This document shows, in pieces, positions 1 to 8,807 of a stretch of DNA of 64,000 nucleotides. The position numbers and the translations under genes were made by a program. Position 1 is the first letter of the stretch; every line of letters starts with the position of its first letter. Source of the DNA: Micavibrio sp964400125 (lineage in GTDB: Bacteria; Pseudomonadota; Alphaproteobacteria; Micavibrionales; Micavibrionaceae); the NCBI GenBank assembly GCA_964400125.1, contig CAYNSR010000013.1, positions 8,097 to 72,096 on the forward strand, given 5' to 3'. The notes beneath the pieces were generated by a model. It saw nothing but the letters and a program-made list of their open reading frames with translations. It was not told where the DNA came from and searched no databases.

Positions 1-1
1 A

Positions 2-208
2 CTGATTTTGACCGGGACGGGCGATGTGGTCGAACCGGAAGACGGGATTATCGGTATCGGGTCGGGCGGAACCTTCGCCCTCGCCGCCGCCCGCGCCCTG
101 ATCGATCGCCCGGAGATGGATGCCGAGGCGATTGCCAGAAAGTCTATGGAAATAGCCGCCGGGATTTGTGTGTATACCAACAGTCAGGTGACGCTGGAAA
201 AACTCTAA
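2..208 (+). CDS. hslV: HslV protease subunit, C-terminal fragment
   Basis: This is the 3' end of hslV, cut off by the window edge; about 68 codons remain and the reading frame is open to the first base. HslV is the threonine peptidase of the HslVU (ClpQY) ATP-dependent protease in the cytoplasm. The visible part carries the family's C-terminal signature: an IGSGG turn, an ALAAARAL helix, and the stretch around MEIAAGICVYTN before the terminal residues. Its partner hslU lies downstream but is separated from it by an unrelated ATPase gene, which is unusual because the two are normally adjacent. The catalytic N-terminal threonine lies outside the window. Confidence 0.93.
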   Translation: MILTGTGDVVEPEDGIIGIGSGGTFALAAARALIDRPEMDAEAIARKSMEIAAGICVYTNSQVTLEKL

Positions 209-276
209 TTATAACTATTTTGCCAGTTTAGTTATTTTATACTTGTATAAAAATAGCGATTTTGTTATTTTTAACC

Positions 277-1728
277 ATGGAAGTTTCGCAATCTGATCTT
301 GGTGCGGTTTTAGCGGAGTATAATCCCTGGTGGCGCGGCGAGTCTTTTCCCGATTTGCCGGAATGGCGTCGTGCGGCTTTCCATGAAATGAAAAACTGGG
401 CTGTGGCCCCCCCGGCGCATCGTGCCGTCCTCGTATCGGGACCGCGCCAAATCGGCAAAACAACCTTGATGCTCCAGCTTGCGGAGGCCCTGATTGCCGA
501 TGGCGTTCCGCCAGCGAATATTCTTTATGCGACCTTCGATCACTATCTCCTCAAACTGGCCGGAATTGAAAACACGCTGGAAGCCTGGCGCAACCGGGAA
601 GTGCGCATCCCCGGTCCGGAGTATATCCTGCTGGACGAAGCGCAGTTCATCCGCAACTGGGGAACATGGGTCAAGCATCAGGTCGATTTCAACAAGGATC
701 GCCATATCATCCTGACCGGTTCTGCAATTCCTCTCGTCGAGCAGGGGCAAGAATCCGGAGTTGGCCGCTGGCATACCATTAAACTGTCTACGTTATCATT
801 TTATGAGTATCTGCGGCTGAAGAAGCTGGAGTTACGCGAATTGCCTTCCATCCGCAGTCTGCGGCAGTTGAACGGGCAGCATCCTTCCTTCTTTCTTAAA
901 ATTGCCGCTGATGCTGCACCTTATGTTGCGCATTTCAACGAATATCTGGTACGCGGGGGCTTTCCGCAGACGGCGCAGGTCCCCACCATCACCCAGGCGC
1001 AAAAACTGATGCGCGAAGATATTATAGACAAAGTTCTAAAACGCGACATGACAGCATTGTTCGGGGTGCGGCATATTCTCGACCTTGAGCATACTTTCCT
1101 CTATTTGTGCATGCATAGCGGAATGCTGCTGAACATGCCCGACCTTTGCAAAAATCTCGAAGTCAAACGACCGACGGCGCAAAGCTTTATCGATTTGCTG
1201 GAAGCCACCCACCTCATCTACCGATTGCCACCGCACGGCTACGGGAAGGATGTTCTGCGCGGAAAATTCAAAATTTATCTGGCCGATGCCGCTATTCCAT
1301 CGGCTGTTATGCTGCGCGGAAAAAGCATGCTCGATGATGACACCGCCATGGGACATGCAGTGGAAACCGCTGTCTTCAAGCATCTTTTCGCACGCTATTA
1401 TAACTTCAACGTTCGTTTCTCGTATTGGAAGGGGAAAGCGGATCACGAGGTCGATATTGTTGCCGCGATGGAAAGTGAACTGGTGCCATTTGAAATCAAA
1501 TACCGGACCCAGCATACGGCCCCGCGCGATTTAAAAGGATTGAAGGAATTCTGCGCACGGGGCGATGTTTCTCGTGGTTATGTCATTACAAAATCGCTAC
1601 AGGATTTTGGTGTCCTTGATCCGGAGCAGTGGAGCGGAAAATCTGTTTTAAAAATTCCGGCCCCGCTTTTTTGTTATTGGCTGGGGGAAACCGAAATTCA
1701 CCGCCAGGGCGATCTTTTCGAGACATGA
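277..1728 (+). CDS. AAA_14 / DUF4143 ATPase inserted between hslV and hslU
   Basis: The product is a 483-residue P-loop ATPase of the AAA_14 plus DUF4143 type. A Walker A motif GPRQIGKTT lies near residues 55-63, a Walker B motif ILLDEAQ near 117-123 and an ILTGSA sensor-like motif near 146. The C-terminal part has a nuclease-like EVDIV...EIK pattern near residues 390-407, as in DUF4143. These ATPases are widespread, often mobile or orphan genes whose cellular role is poorly defined. ATG 277 is preferred over the in-frame TTG at 262. The preceding 68 bases are very AT-rich and the gene is less GC-rich than its neighbours, which suggests acquisition. It is co-directional with hslV and hslU and ends 40 bases before hslU. 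Confidence 0.85.
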   Translation: MEVSQSDLGAVLAEYNPWWRGESFPDLPEWRRAAFHEMKNWAVAPPAHRAVLVSGPRQIGKTTLMLQLAEALIADGVPPANILYATFDHYLLKLAGIENTLEAWRNREVRIPGPEYILLDEAQFIRNWGTWVKHQVDFNKDRHIILTGSAIPLVEQGQESGVGRWHTIKLSTLSFYEYLRLKKLELRELPSIRSLRQLNGQHPSFFLKIAADAAPYVAHFNEYLVRGGFPQTAQVPTITQAQKLMREDIIDKVLKRDMTALFGVRHILDLEHTFLYLCMHSGMLLNMPDLCKNLEVKRPTAQSFIDLLEATHLIYRLPPHGYGKDVLRGKFKIYLADAAIPSAVMLRGKSMLDDDTAMGHAVETAVFKHLFARYYNFNVRFSYWKGKADHEVDIVAAMESELVPFEIKYRTQHTAPRDLKGLKEFCARGDVSRGYVITKSLQDFGVLDPEQWSGKSVLKIPAPLFCYWLGETEIHRQGDLFET

Positions 1729-1768
1729 AAGGCTTGAATTTTCCGGGGATTCGTTTAGCTCATAGGGC

Positions 1769-3100
1769 ATGAGCATTGCACCTGTTATCGACATCCCGAC
1801 CCTGACCCCGCGCGAGATTGTATCGGAACTGGACCGCTATATTATCGGCCAGAACGAAGCCAAACGCGCCGTGGCTATTGCCCTGCGCAATCGCTGGCGC
1901 AGGCAGCAGCTCGGGCGGGAGTTGCAGGAGGAAATCTATCCGAAAAACATCCTGATGATCGGCCCGACCGGGGTCGGGAAAACCGAAATTGCCCGGCGTC
2001 TGGCCAAGCTGGCGCAGGCCCCGTTTATCAAGGTCGAGGCCACCAAATTCACCGAAGTCGGCTATGTCGGCAAGGATGTCGAATCGATTATCCGCGATCT
2101 GGTCGAATCCGCCATTCATATGATGCGTGAAAAAATGCGCCGCGCCGTCACCGCGCAGGCGGAAATCACGGCGGAAAACCGCGTTTTGACGGCTCTGGTC
2201 GGGGACCATGCCAGCGAAACCACACGCGAGACGTTTCGCCAGAAATTGCGCAGCGGCGAACTGAACGACCGGGAAATCGATATCGATGTCCGCGATAGCG
2301 GCGGCAGCAACATGATGTTCGAAGTGCCGGGCATGCCGGGGGCGTCGCTGGGCATGATGAATCTTGCCGACATGCTCGGCAAGGGGTTCGGCGAGCGCAC
2401 CAAGCGCCGCCGCATGCGCGTTGACGACAGCTATGAGGTTTTGATTACCGAAGAAGCCGACAAGTTGCTCGACGACGATAAGGTCGTGGCAACGGCGCTG
2501 GAACTGGTGCAGCAAAACGGCATCGTGTTTATCGACGAAATCGACAAGATCGCCAGCCGTCAGGATATGCGCGGCGGCGATGTCAGCCGCGAAGGGGTGC
2601 AGCGCGACCTGTTGCCGATGATCGAGGGCACGACCATCGCGACCAAATACGGTCCTGTGAAAACAGACCATATCCTGTTTATCGCATCGGGGGCGTTTCA
2701 CTACGCCAAGCCATCGGATTTGCTGGCCGAATTGCAGGGCCGCCTGCCGATCCGGGTTGAGCTGAGGGCGCTGACGCGGGAGGATTTCCGCCGTATCCTG
2801 ACCGACACGGAAGCCAGCCTGATCGCCCAGTCCTGCGCCCTGATGGGGACCGAAGGGGTGAGCCTGACCTTCGCCGATTCCGCCATCGATGAAATCGCGC
2901 ATCTGGCGACACTGGTCAATGAAACGGTTGAAAATATCGGTGCGCGGCGGCTGCATACGGTGATCGAAAAACTGCTGGAGGAGATCAGCTTCTCCGCCCC
3001 CGACCGCAGCGGCGAAAGCATCACCATCGATGCCGCGCTGGTCCGAAGCCAGGTCGCCGCACTGGCCGAAAGCGCCGATCTGTCGCGGTTTATTCTTTAG
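1769..3100 (+). CDS. hslU: HslU, ATPase/unfoldase subunit of HslVU protease
   Basis: HslU is the AAA+ ring that unfolds substrates and feeds them to HslV. The 443-residue protein has the usual family length. It shows the N-terminal TPREIVSELDRYIIGQ segment, Walker A GPTGVGKT near residues 65-72, the pore-loop GYVGKDVE, a variable I-domain (about residues 110-230), Walker B FIDEIDK near 253, and the conserved C-terminal tail DLSRFIL that docks into HslV. The start at ATG 1769 gives the standard N terminus. No strong ribosome-binding site is evident immediately upstream. The gene may be read through from hslV and the intervening ATPase gene, with no obvious terminator between them. Confidence 0.97.
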   Translation: MSIAPVIDIPTLTPREIVSELDRYIIGQNEAKRAVAIALRNRWRRQQLGRELQEEIYPKNILMIGPTGVGKTEIARRLAKLAQAPFIKVEATKFTEVGYVGKDVESIIRDLVESAIHMMREKMRRAVTAQAEITAENRVLTALVGDHASETTRETFRQKLRSGELNDREIDIDVRDSGGSNMMFEVPGMPGASLGMMNLADMLGKGFGERTKRRRMRVDDSYEVLITEEADKLLDDDKVVATALELVQQNGIVFIDEIDKIASRQDMRGGDVSREGVQRDLLPMIEGTTIATKYGPVKTDHILFIASGAFHYAKPSDLLAELQGRLPIRVELRALTREDFRRILTDTEASLIAQSCALMGTEGVSLTFADSAIDEIAHLATLVNETVENIGARRLHTVIEKLLEEISFSAPDRSGESITIDAALVRSQVAALAESADLSRFIL

Positions 3101-3183
3101 CTAAGCCAAGCCGCCGCTGCATTTTTGACGGGACAGGGCCAGTATGCTATTTTTTTCATAAATCATTAAGAGAGAAACCTTAT

Positions 3184-3807
3184 ATGACTGATTTATTTCA
3201 GAAATCCGGGTTACCAGAAAACGAATCCCGTTTAAAGCAGGCTTTTATTGCTGCGCATCAGGCCAGTCTTGATTATTGCGCCAGAAAAGCTCCGGATTCG
3301 ATGGAAGAACATACAAAAATCCTTGAGCAGTTTTTGTTGGATCAGGCTCTGGCCCCCCGGCTTCTTCTTTCCATCAATGACGGCGTTCCGAAAGAAGAGC
3401 GCATGGACGCGGCCATTGCACCCTTTATCGCGACCTACATGACGTATTCGGAACAGGGACTTTCCGGTGCGGTCCGGATGTTTGGTATAAAATCCACGCT
3501 CTATGCAACATATTGCGGCCTCTCAATCACATGGCTTAAAAAAGACAAAACCAATCTTTTCGCAAAAACGCTGGGGGAGAGAACTCGCGAAGCCATGGTG
3601 AGCTACATTATCAGCGGCTTTGAGCAATTCAAAAGCCCGGAATATCTGCAAAACAGGCCTGATGCCGCGGAGAAAATAGAGGTCTATCGGAAACACATGC
3701 TGCATGCTCTGGACATCTTGCGATCGGATGCGTTGCCCAGTCCTTTGAGCGAAGGTGCCGCACGGGTGCGCAGGGAGTTTCTGGATATTAAAGCACCGGG
3801 TTTGTGA
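3184..3807 (+). CDS. Hypothetical protein, 207 aa
   Basis: I do not recognise this protein. It is soluble, mostly helical and has no signal peptide or clear membrane span. The N-terminal half is rich in charged helices and the middle holds a more hydrophobic stretch around YATYCGLSITWLKK. The start ATG 3184 is preceded by an AGAGAAACC ribosome-binding region, and the gene follows hslU by 83 bases. Codon use is a little more AT-rich than in hslU. Its position between hslU and a secreted peptidase gives no functional hint. Confidence 0.6.
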   Translation: MTDLFQKSGLPENESRLKQAFIAAHQASLDYCARKAPDSMEEHTKILEQFLLDQALAPRLLLSINDGVPKEERMDAAIAPFIATYMTYSEQGLSGAVRMFGIKSTLYATYCGLSITWLKKDKTNLFAKTLGERTREAMVSYIISGFEQFKSPEYLQNRPDAAEKIEVYRKHMLHALDILRSDALPSPLSEGAARVRREFLDIKAPGL

Positions 3808-3946
3808 TTTTTCTGGAGGGTTTGGACGAAACTGCCCGCCCCAGAGCCGACACGGTGCAAGGGACACAGCATCGCTTTTTGAATTTAACCGGAGACATGT
3901 TATCTCTTGGGGCGCGATTATATTTGGTGAGAGACGGATTTTGTTG

Positions 3947-5011
3947 ATGATTCGCTTGGATACATTGTTTTTATTTGGCTTTCTGGCTGTTTTTCTGGCG
4001 GCGGGGTTGGCGCGGGCGGCGGCACCGCAACTGATTTTGCCTGCCGCCTGCACGCCGGGGACGGATTGCTGGGTGGTCAATCATGTCGATATGAACCCGG
4101 AAAAAGACCGGGGGCAGGATTTTACCTGCGGGCCGCGCGCCTATGACGGGCATGAGGGCACGGATTTCGGATTGAAAGACCGCCGCGCCATTACCGCCGG
4201 GATCAGCGTTCTGGCCGCCGCGCCGGGCAAGGTGCTGCGCGTCCGGGATGCCATGCCCGACGCCCAGCCGACGCAGCCGCAGATCGAGGAATATCTGGCC
4301 GCGAACAAGGGGTGTGGCAATGGTGTGCTGGTCGATCACGGTGCGGGCTGGCAGTCGATTTATTGCCATTTGAAATCGGGCAGCATCACGGTCAAGCCGG
4401 AGGAGATGGTCAGCGCCGGGCAGAAACTGGCCGAGATCGGGCAGAGTGGTGCGGCGGAATTTCCGCATGTCCATTTTGGCCTGTTCCACAATAACCGCAC
4501 GGTCGATCCGTTCAGTGGCACCTATGCCGATGAGGGCTGTGGCAAGGCAAAGGGGCCGATGTGGCTTTACGGGATTTCGCTCGATTACGAACCGCTGGCG
4601 ATTTTCGTCACCGGGTTTGCGAGCGGCGTGCCGGATTTCGAGCAGATCAAGGAAGATTCCACCAGTCCCGACCAGATCGCTCCGGCGGTTCCGGCCCTGA
4701 CCTTTTGGACCGGGCTTTACGGTATGAGTCCGGGCGATGAGATCGTGCTGCGGATTATTGCGCCGGACGGCAGCGTGTTTGCGGAAAACACCATCAGCCA
4801 GAAAGATGTCAAATCGCGGCAGTTTTACTATATCGGCAAGCGCGTCAGCGGAGGGCTGCAAACCGGGCCCTATAAGGGGTCGGTCACGGTGTCGCGGGCC
4901 ATTGCCGGATCCACGGAAAAACTGACCCGCAGCAGCGAAAAAATCCTGCGCGTCATCACCCCGGTCGAACGCCCCTCCCAAGACGGCAGCAACGGGGTGA
5001 TGCTGCCCTGA
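3947..5011 (+). CDS. Exported M23 (LytM-type) metallopeptidase
   Basis: The product (354 aa from ATG 3947) starts with a signal peptide, FLAVFLAAGLARA, and continues as a periplasmic zinc peptidase of family M23. The zinc-binding HxxxD motif is visible as HEGTD near residue 69, the second motif HVHFG lies near 174, and a GxxVLVDHG segment sits between them. Such enzymes cleave peptide cross-links in murein or regulate amidases. The C-terminal third (after about residue 230) is an extra beta-rich domain of unknown role. A longer reading frame opens at 3755, but ATG 3947 is chosen because it places the signal peptide at the N terminus and avoids overlap with the gene before. Confidence 0.85.
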   Translation: MIRLDTLFLFGFLAVFLAAGLARAAAPQLILPAACTPGTDCWVVNHVDMNPEKDRGQDFTCGPRAYDGHEGTDFGLKDRRAITAGISVLAAAPGKVLRVRDAMPDAQPTQPQIEEYLAANKGCGNGVLVDHGAGWQSIYCHLKSGSITVKPEEMVSAGQKLAEIGQSGAAEFPHVHFGLFHNNRTVDPFSGTYADEGCGKAKGPMWLYGISLDYEPLAIFVTGFASGVPDFEQIKEDSTSPDQIAPAVPALTFWTGLYGMSPGDEIVLRIIAPDGSVFAENTISQKDVKSRQFYYIGKRVSGGLQTGPYKGSVTVSRAIAGSTEKLTRSSEKILRVITPVERPSQDGSNGVMLP

Positions 5012-5162
5012 GGGGGTAATAGAGAGGGGGTTGGAAAAATTTGACCCCCGGCGTCTGTCCGCTGCCCGTCCCCCACAAATGGGCGGGGGGAATATCCGGG
5101 TGTTTAACGGGCCTGACTGTAAATGATGCCTTTTCAATAACCTAAAGATACCCAAATATACT

Positions 5163-5191
5163 TTGCATAAGCATAAGGTGTAATCTATATT
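5163..5191 (+). promoter_or_regulatory. Possible sigma-70 promoter in the 255-bp gap 5012-5266
   Basis: TTGCAT (5163-5168) and TATATT (5186-5191) are separated by 17 bases in an otherwise GC-rich window, upstream of the gene at 5267. The match is decent but was found by eye. The rest of this gap contains only G/C runs after the peptidase gene (about 5012-5095) and no recognised element. Confidence 0.4.
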
Positions 5192-5266
5192 CCTCCACAA
5201 TGAAAAATCAAGAATGACCAAGAATAAAAGCCCGCTTGAGGCGGCTTTGTATAGGGGAGAAAAACG

Positions 5267-5941
5267 ATGACTGGCGAAGGCAAACAGGCAAAACAGATTT
5301 CACTCGGTGATGATTTTGGCGCCGCAAACATTACATTAAACGGCCTTCGCCTTGAAGTGGACGCGAATGGCAGGAGCGTCCGGGTTGTTTCGGAGGCCCC
5401 TGTTGGAATCATTTGGGCCGCGAACGAGAATAAAGCGTCAACTGCCATTGATCTGGCGCAGCGCACCCCCCTTGAACAAAGAGTCCTTGAAGTGGGCCAG
5501 CGTCTGCGGGATGGGACGGTGTGTATCTTTGTCGATCCTGCGGAAGACGTGTCCCTGCGCGTTCCGGGCAAGATTTTTGCCGGATGGGCTGATTTTGACT
5601 CTCAGGACATTGCTGTGAGGAAGGCCAATACAGAAGCACTAAACGGCCACAAAGACTGGGGCAGGATTACGGCGGCCCAGGGAAAAATACTCTCGGACGT
5701 TTGGGACAAAGCTCTTTTGAAATTTTGGCAAGAGGAAGGTCGTCGGTTCGCGCCGCCGGAGTTCGAGAAGCAGGGTTGGCAGGATAAGGACAGACCGTGG
5801 TTCTGGCTCGCCTCGCCCGGCGGCAATAGCGGTGGGCGGGTGCGCCGGGGCGGCGAGGCGGACTGGAGCAACGACAACCGGAGCAATTCGTATCCGGTGC
5901 CTGTCGTCCGCAGCGGTCCTGCCCGGAGCTTGGACATTTAA
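5267..5941 (+). CDS. DUF1566/Lcl-like C-terminal domain protein
   Basis: This is a 224-residue protein without a signal peptide. Its C-terminal half resembles the DUF1566 (Lcl C-terminal) fold: a GHKDWGRIT segment near residue 126, then PWFWLAS, and a terminal NRSNSYPVPVVRSGP stretch similar to the family's KSNSYYVRPVRS ending. In that family the region forms a C-type-lectin-like binding domain, which in some genomes is a target of diversity-generating retroelements. The glycine/arginine-rich stretch GGRVRRGGEADWSNDN lies where variable residues would be expected. No reverse transcriptase gene is visible nearby. The function is unknown; binding or adhesion is only an inference. Confidence 0.6.
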   Translation: MTGEGKQAKQISLGDDFGAANITLNGLRLEVDANGRSVRVVSEAPVGIIWAANENKASTAIDLAQRTPLEQRVLEVGQRLRDGTVCIFVDPAEDVSLRVPGKIFAGWADFDSQDIAVRKANTEALNGHKDWGRITAAQGKILSDVWDKALLKFWQEEGRRFAPPEFEKQGWQDKDRPWFWLASPGGNSGGRVRRGGEADWSNDNRSNSYPVPVVRSGPARSLDI

Positions 5942-5949
5942 TCATTCAA

Positions 5950-6540
5950 TCATTTTCTGCCCGCGTGACCTGCCCGCCGCAACAAAACATAGCAGGCCCC
6001 GTCGCCGCCATCGCGCGGTTGCGCGGGGGTGAAATCCAGAATGAGGCCTGCCACCGCCGGAAGGCCGAGCCACAAGGGCAGGGCGCGGCGCAGGACCCCG
6101 CCGCTTTCGCCACCCTCTCCGCCGCTGCGGCCCTTGCCGGTAATCACCAGAACGCAGCGGCACCCGGACCGGGACGCATTTTGCAAAAACCGGAACAGGC
6201 GCTCCTGCGCCTCCCCTTGTCGCAGGCCGTGCAGGTCGAGGATTTGTTCCACCGGAATGTCGCCCCGGCGCAGGCGGGCGGCGGTACGGCGGTCGCTGCC
6301 GTGTCCGGGCGGGGGTGGTTCCGGTGCGTGGAGGGTCGGTTTCAGGCCAAAATCAATCGTCCAGTCGGGGCGGGGCGGGGGCGTCGGGGTTTGTGGTGGG
6401 GGTGGTGTTTTATCGGGGGTTTGTTCCTTGCGGATGCGTCCTTTTCCGGTCAGGGGCGTGACCGTGCGGATGACGAAATTCCAGAGTTTTTCATCCTCCC
6501 CCCGTCCCGATCCGCCCTTGCCGCCCCCGGTGTCGTTCAT
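5950..6540 (-). CDS. Smr domain protein (Smr/MutS2 family)
   Basis: The protein (196 aa from ATG 6540) has a charged, proline-rich N-terminal half, with a PPPPQTPTPPPRP linker near residues 46-57, followed by a stand-alone Smr domain. The domain shows the hallmark LDLHG motif at residues 101-105, ITGKGR near 133-138, and a DGACYVLLRR ending. Stand-alone Smr domains are nucleic-acid-binding and often nicking endonucleases; this is the DUF/Smr type common beside housekeeping genes in alphaproteobacteria. ATG 6540 has an AGAAAG ribosome-binding site; the upstream alternative at 6591 lacks one. It converges on the gene at 5267 with 8 bases between stops. Confidence 0.82.
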   Translation of the reverse strand: MNDTGGGKGGSGRGEDEKLWNFVIRTVTPLTGKGRIRKEQTPDKTPPPPQTPTPPPRPDWTIDFGLKPTLHAPEPPPPGHGSDRRTAARLRRGDIPVEQILDLHGLRQGEAQERLFRFLQNASRSGCRCVLVITGKGRSGGEGGESGGVLRRALPLWLGLPAVAGLILDFTPAQPRDGGDGACYVLLRRAGHAGRK

Positions 6541-6607
6541 AATCTTTCTGGCAATCCCTTGGCATTTTTCTGCTTTGTCTGGAATAATCATAGTATGAGT
6601 TGATGCG

Positions 6608-7342
6608 GTGGAGAAGGACAGGCTTGTGCATTCGGTGTTGAAAAATTTTCGGGGCGGACTCTTTTTAGCCCTGATTTTCCTGTGCGGCCCGGTTTTCGCG
6701 CAAGGCTGGGGTGCGCCCGGTCATGTGTTGATGCAAGGGTATTCGGAAAGCGAAAAAATCGGTTTTGCCTTTTACCATTTTACGCGGCGCGAACCGCCGT
6801 TTCAGGCGTGGCTTGATGCCGACGAATCCTTGCAAAAACTCAGCCCCAGCGCGCGGTATTACAAGCGTTATGAGGAAGGCCAGCGCCTGAAGGCCGGGTT
6901 TTTAAGCTTTGCGCCCTATCGCGACACGATCCGGGTCTATACCAAAATTCGCCTGCGCGAGGTGGCGTTGGCGGAGCCGGGGAAAAAAGCCATCGGGATC
7001 AATTTCCGCAGCACTGACGAGGCGATTTATTTTCCCTACGAAATCGGTCCGCTCTGGATTGCGGTGCAGCCGCTCGGCCTGGGCAGGGAGGTTGTTCATC
7101 CGGTTTCGGATGCGGAGTATGACAGGCTGCGTCTGATTTTCGGCGCGGCGGCGCTGGAGGGTTTTGAGGACATTACTGCGGAACTGGTGGTTCTGGCGCT
7201 GGCCGCCGACCCGCTGACCCCGATTGAGGTCGGTGACCAGCCCTTGTGGCCGATGGCGGTGGAATTGCAGGCGCTTCATCTGCTTGATGGCGAGGGTGGA
7301 ACGGCCTGGAGCGCCCGCAATGTCGCGGATTTGTTGCAATAA
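6608..7342 (+). CDS. Exported hypothetical protein, 244 aa
   Basis: I do not recognise a family with certainty. The start is GTG 6608, and residues about 15-32 form a signal peptide ending near VFAQG, so the product is probably periplasmic. The mature protein is mixed alpha/beta, with a FYHFTRREPPFQAWLD motif near residue 55 and no obvious catalytic motif. It is divergently oriented from the Smr gene and is followed by another unknown gene after 17 bases, so the two are likely co-transcribed. Confidence 0.6.
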   Translation: MEKDRLVHSVLKNFRGGLFLALIFLCGPVFAQGWGAPGHVLMQGYSESEKIGFAFYHFTRREPPFQAWLDADESLQKLSPSARYYKRYEEGQRLKAGFLSFAPYRDTIRVYTKIRLREVALAEPGKKAIGINFRSTDEAIYFPYEIGPLWIAVQPLGLGREVVHPVSDAEYDRLRLIFGAAALEGFEDITAELVVLALAADPLTPIEVGDQPLWPMAVELQALHLLDGEGGTAWSARNVADLLQ

Positions 7343-7359
7343 CGGGAAGAGAGGCGGAT

Positions 7360-7911
7360 ATGGTTTCGCGGCTGGAGGCGATTTTCAGGACGGGTTTTCA
7401 CCCTGTTGAAAAAACCGATGTCTGGCAGGGCATCCGCCGCGAGGACCCGGCAGACGGGCAGAAACGGAAAGAACATGACGGCACGGAAAAACCGGAAGAA
7501 GCCGTGACGGATGATACGGTCTTGTCGCTGCTTTCCCTGCACGGATTTTTGACGATGTTGCTGCGGCAGGCCGGTGCGCCGGGCGCGGATAATACCGTCG
7601 TTGCGCCGTTGCCTGCATCCGCCGTTCCGCCTGCGCCCTCCGTACCGCACCCGGCATCCCGCGCGGCCAGCGCCTATCAGACCACGGCCCGCACCGGAGA
7701 GCCTTTGTCTTTAGAAGAAAGCCCCACACCTCAGCCGGTCCCCGGTCCGGCAGTGGTTCTCAGCCCCGAAGAATTGCGGCGTATCCACGCGCTTTTGCAA
7801 GATGTCGAAACGCTGGCCGCGCAAGGGATCGCCACCATCACCCTGCGCCCGGCAGCAGATTTTTTGCAAAGCCTGAACGATGCCGTGCAGGCGGCTTTGC
7901 GGGGGGAATAA
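7360..7911 (+). CDS. Hypothetical protein, 183 aa
   Basis: This is an unrecognised soluble protein. The N-terminal half is highly charged. A short leucine-rich helix, LSLLSLHGFLTMLL, lies near residue 62. A Pro/Ala-rich linker covers about residues 83-130, and a short helical segment ends the protein. The gene follows the exported hypothetical by 17 bases and runs directly into a strong hairpin terminator, so it is the last gene of that small transcription unit. Confidence 0.5.
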   Translation: MVSRLEAIFRTGFHPVEKTDVWQGIRREDPADGQKRKEHDGTEKPEEAVTDDTVLSLLSLHGFLTMLLRQAGAPGADNTVVAPLPASAVPPAPSVPHPASRAASAYQTTARTGEPLSLEESPTPQPVPGPAVVLSPEELRRIHALLQDVETLAAQGIATITLRPAADFLQSLNDAVQAALRGE

Positions 7912-7940
7912 AAAAACCCGGCGCGGTGGGCCGGGTTTTT
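7912..7940. terminator. Bidirectional intrinsic terminator
   Basis: The inverted arms AAAAACCCGGC and GCCGGGTTTTT are separated by a 7-base loop, with A- and T-runs on the two sides. It starts directly after the TAA of the plus-strand gene and can also serve the minus-strand Bax-inhibitor gene that ends at 7966. Confidence 0.85.
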
Positions 7941-7965
7941 CCAAATCGGTTTTGGAAGGGCGTGA

Positions 7966-8688
7966 TTATTCGCGCTGGCCCAGGAACTGCATCAGGAACT
8001 GGAACAGCATGATGAAGTTGATATAGAGGCTTAGCGCGCCCATGATCGCCATTTTGTTGTTGGTTTCTGCCCCGGCGTTGCCGCTGTAGGTTTCCTTGAT
8101 GTTTTGCGTATCCCACGCGACCAGCCCGGTATAGACCAGAACGCCGACGCCGGAGATGACGAATTGCAGCATGCTTGATTGCAGGAACAGGTTGACGACC
8201 ATGGCCAGTAACAGGCCGATGGCGCCCATAATCATCAGGCTGCCGAGTTGCGACAGGTCGCGCTTGGTTGTGTAGCCGAACACGGAGGTCACGGCGAACA
8301 TGCCAGCGGTGATAAAGAAAACCCGGGCGATGCTTTCGTTGCTGTAGACCATGAAAATGGTCGCCAGCGACATGCCGAACACCGCCGAGAACAGGTAGAA
8401 CATCCCGGCCAGCCAGTTGGCCGATCTGGACGCGATCGTTCTGTGGTTGAAGCCGAACATGACGAAGGCCAGTGGCGCAAAGACCATCACCCATTTCAAC
8501 GGCGTGCCGAAAAGCAACTGGGTCATGGCCGGGGAGTTGGAAATGAAAAACGCGACAAGCCCGGTGACGCCGAGGCCGATGGCCATGGTGTTGTAAACGC
8601 GTTGGAAGTGAACACGCAGTCCGGCGTCAAAGGTCGTGGCCGTAGTGCTGCGGCTGACGGTTGGCGGTTGAAGATGGTCGGGTTGCAT
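7966..8688 (-). CDS. Bax inhibitor-1 / YccA family membrane protein
   Basis: The 240-residue protein has about seven transmembrane helices and matches the bacterial BI-1 (YccA/YbhL) family. Visible features are the amphipathic N terminus, the helices around FNHRTIA and FMVYSNESIARVFFITAG, and the C-terminal GVGVLVYTGLVAWDTQNI segment, in which Asp residues are conserved in the calcium-leak/pH-sensing site of the family. It sits in the inner membrane; bacterial members interact with FtsH or act as cation leaks, but the role here is not defined. It is a single gene between the terminator at 7912-7940 and the M48 protease gene. Confidence 0.9.
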   Translation of the reverse strand: MQPDHLQPPTVSRSTTATTFDAGLRVHFQRVYNTMAIGLGVTGLVAFFISNSPAMTQLLFGTPLKWVMVFAPLAFVMFGFNHRTIASRSANWLAGMFYLFSAVFGMSLATIFMVYSNESIARVFFITAGMFAVTSVFGYTTKRDLSQLGSLMIMGAIGLLLAMVVNLFLQSSMLQFVISGVGVLVYTGLVAWDTQNIKETYSGNAGAETNNKMAIMGALSLYINFIMLFQFLMQFLGQRE

Positions 8689-8807
8689 GAGTGTTCGTCT
8701 CCTTGAAGTGGTTATGTAGCAATGATGTCTATGTAGACCATTTTAGCGTTATTTGAAGGGCAGGCCAACCGAAATCGGACGGGTTTTGCGTGTTTCGCCG
8801 CCGATTT

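Noticed and set aside
1760..2956. Minus-strand open frame opposite hslU
   Set aside because: It lies entirely antisense to hslU and has low-complexity composition typical of a GC-rich shadow frame.
3971..5221. Minus-strand open frame opposite the M23 peptidase
   Set aside because: It overlaps a gene with signal peptide and zinc motifs and has no motif of its own.
5267..5941. Calling a complete diversity-generating retroelement
   Set aside because: No reverse transcriptase, template repeat or accessory gene is visible; only the target-like C terminus is suggestive.
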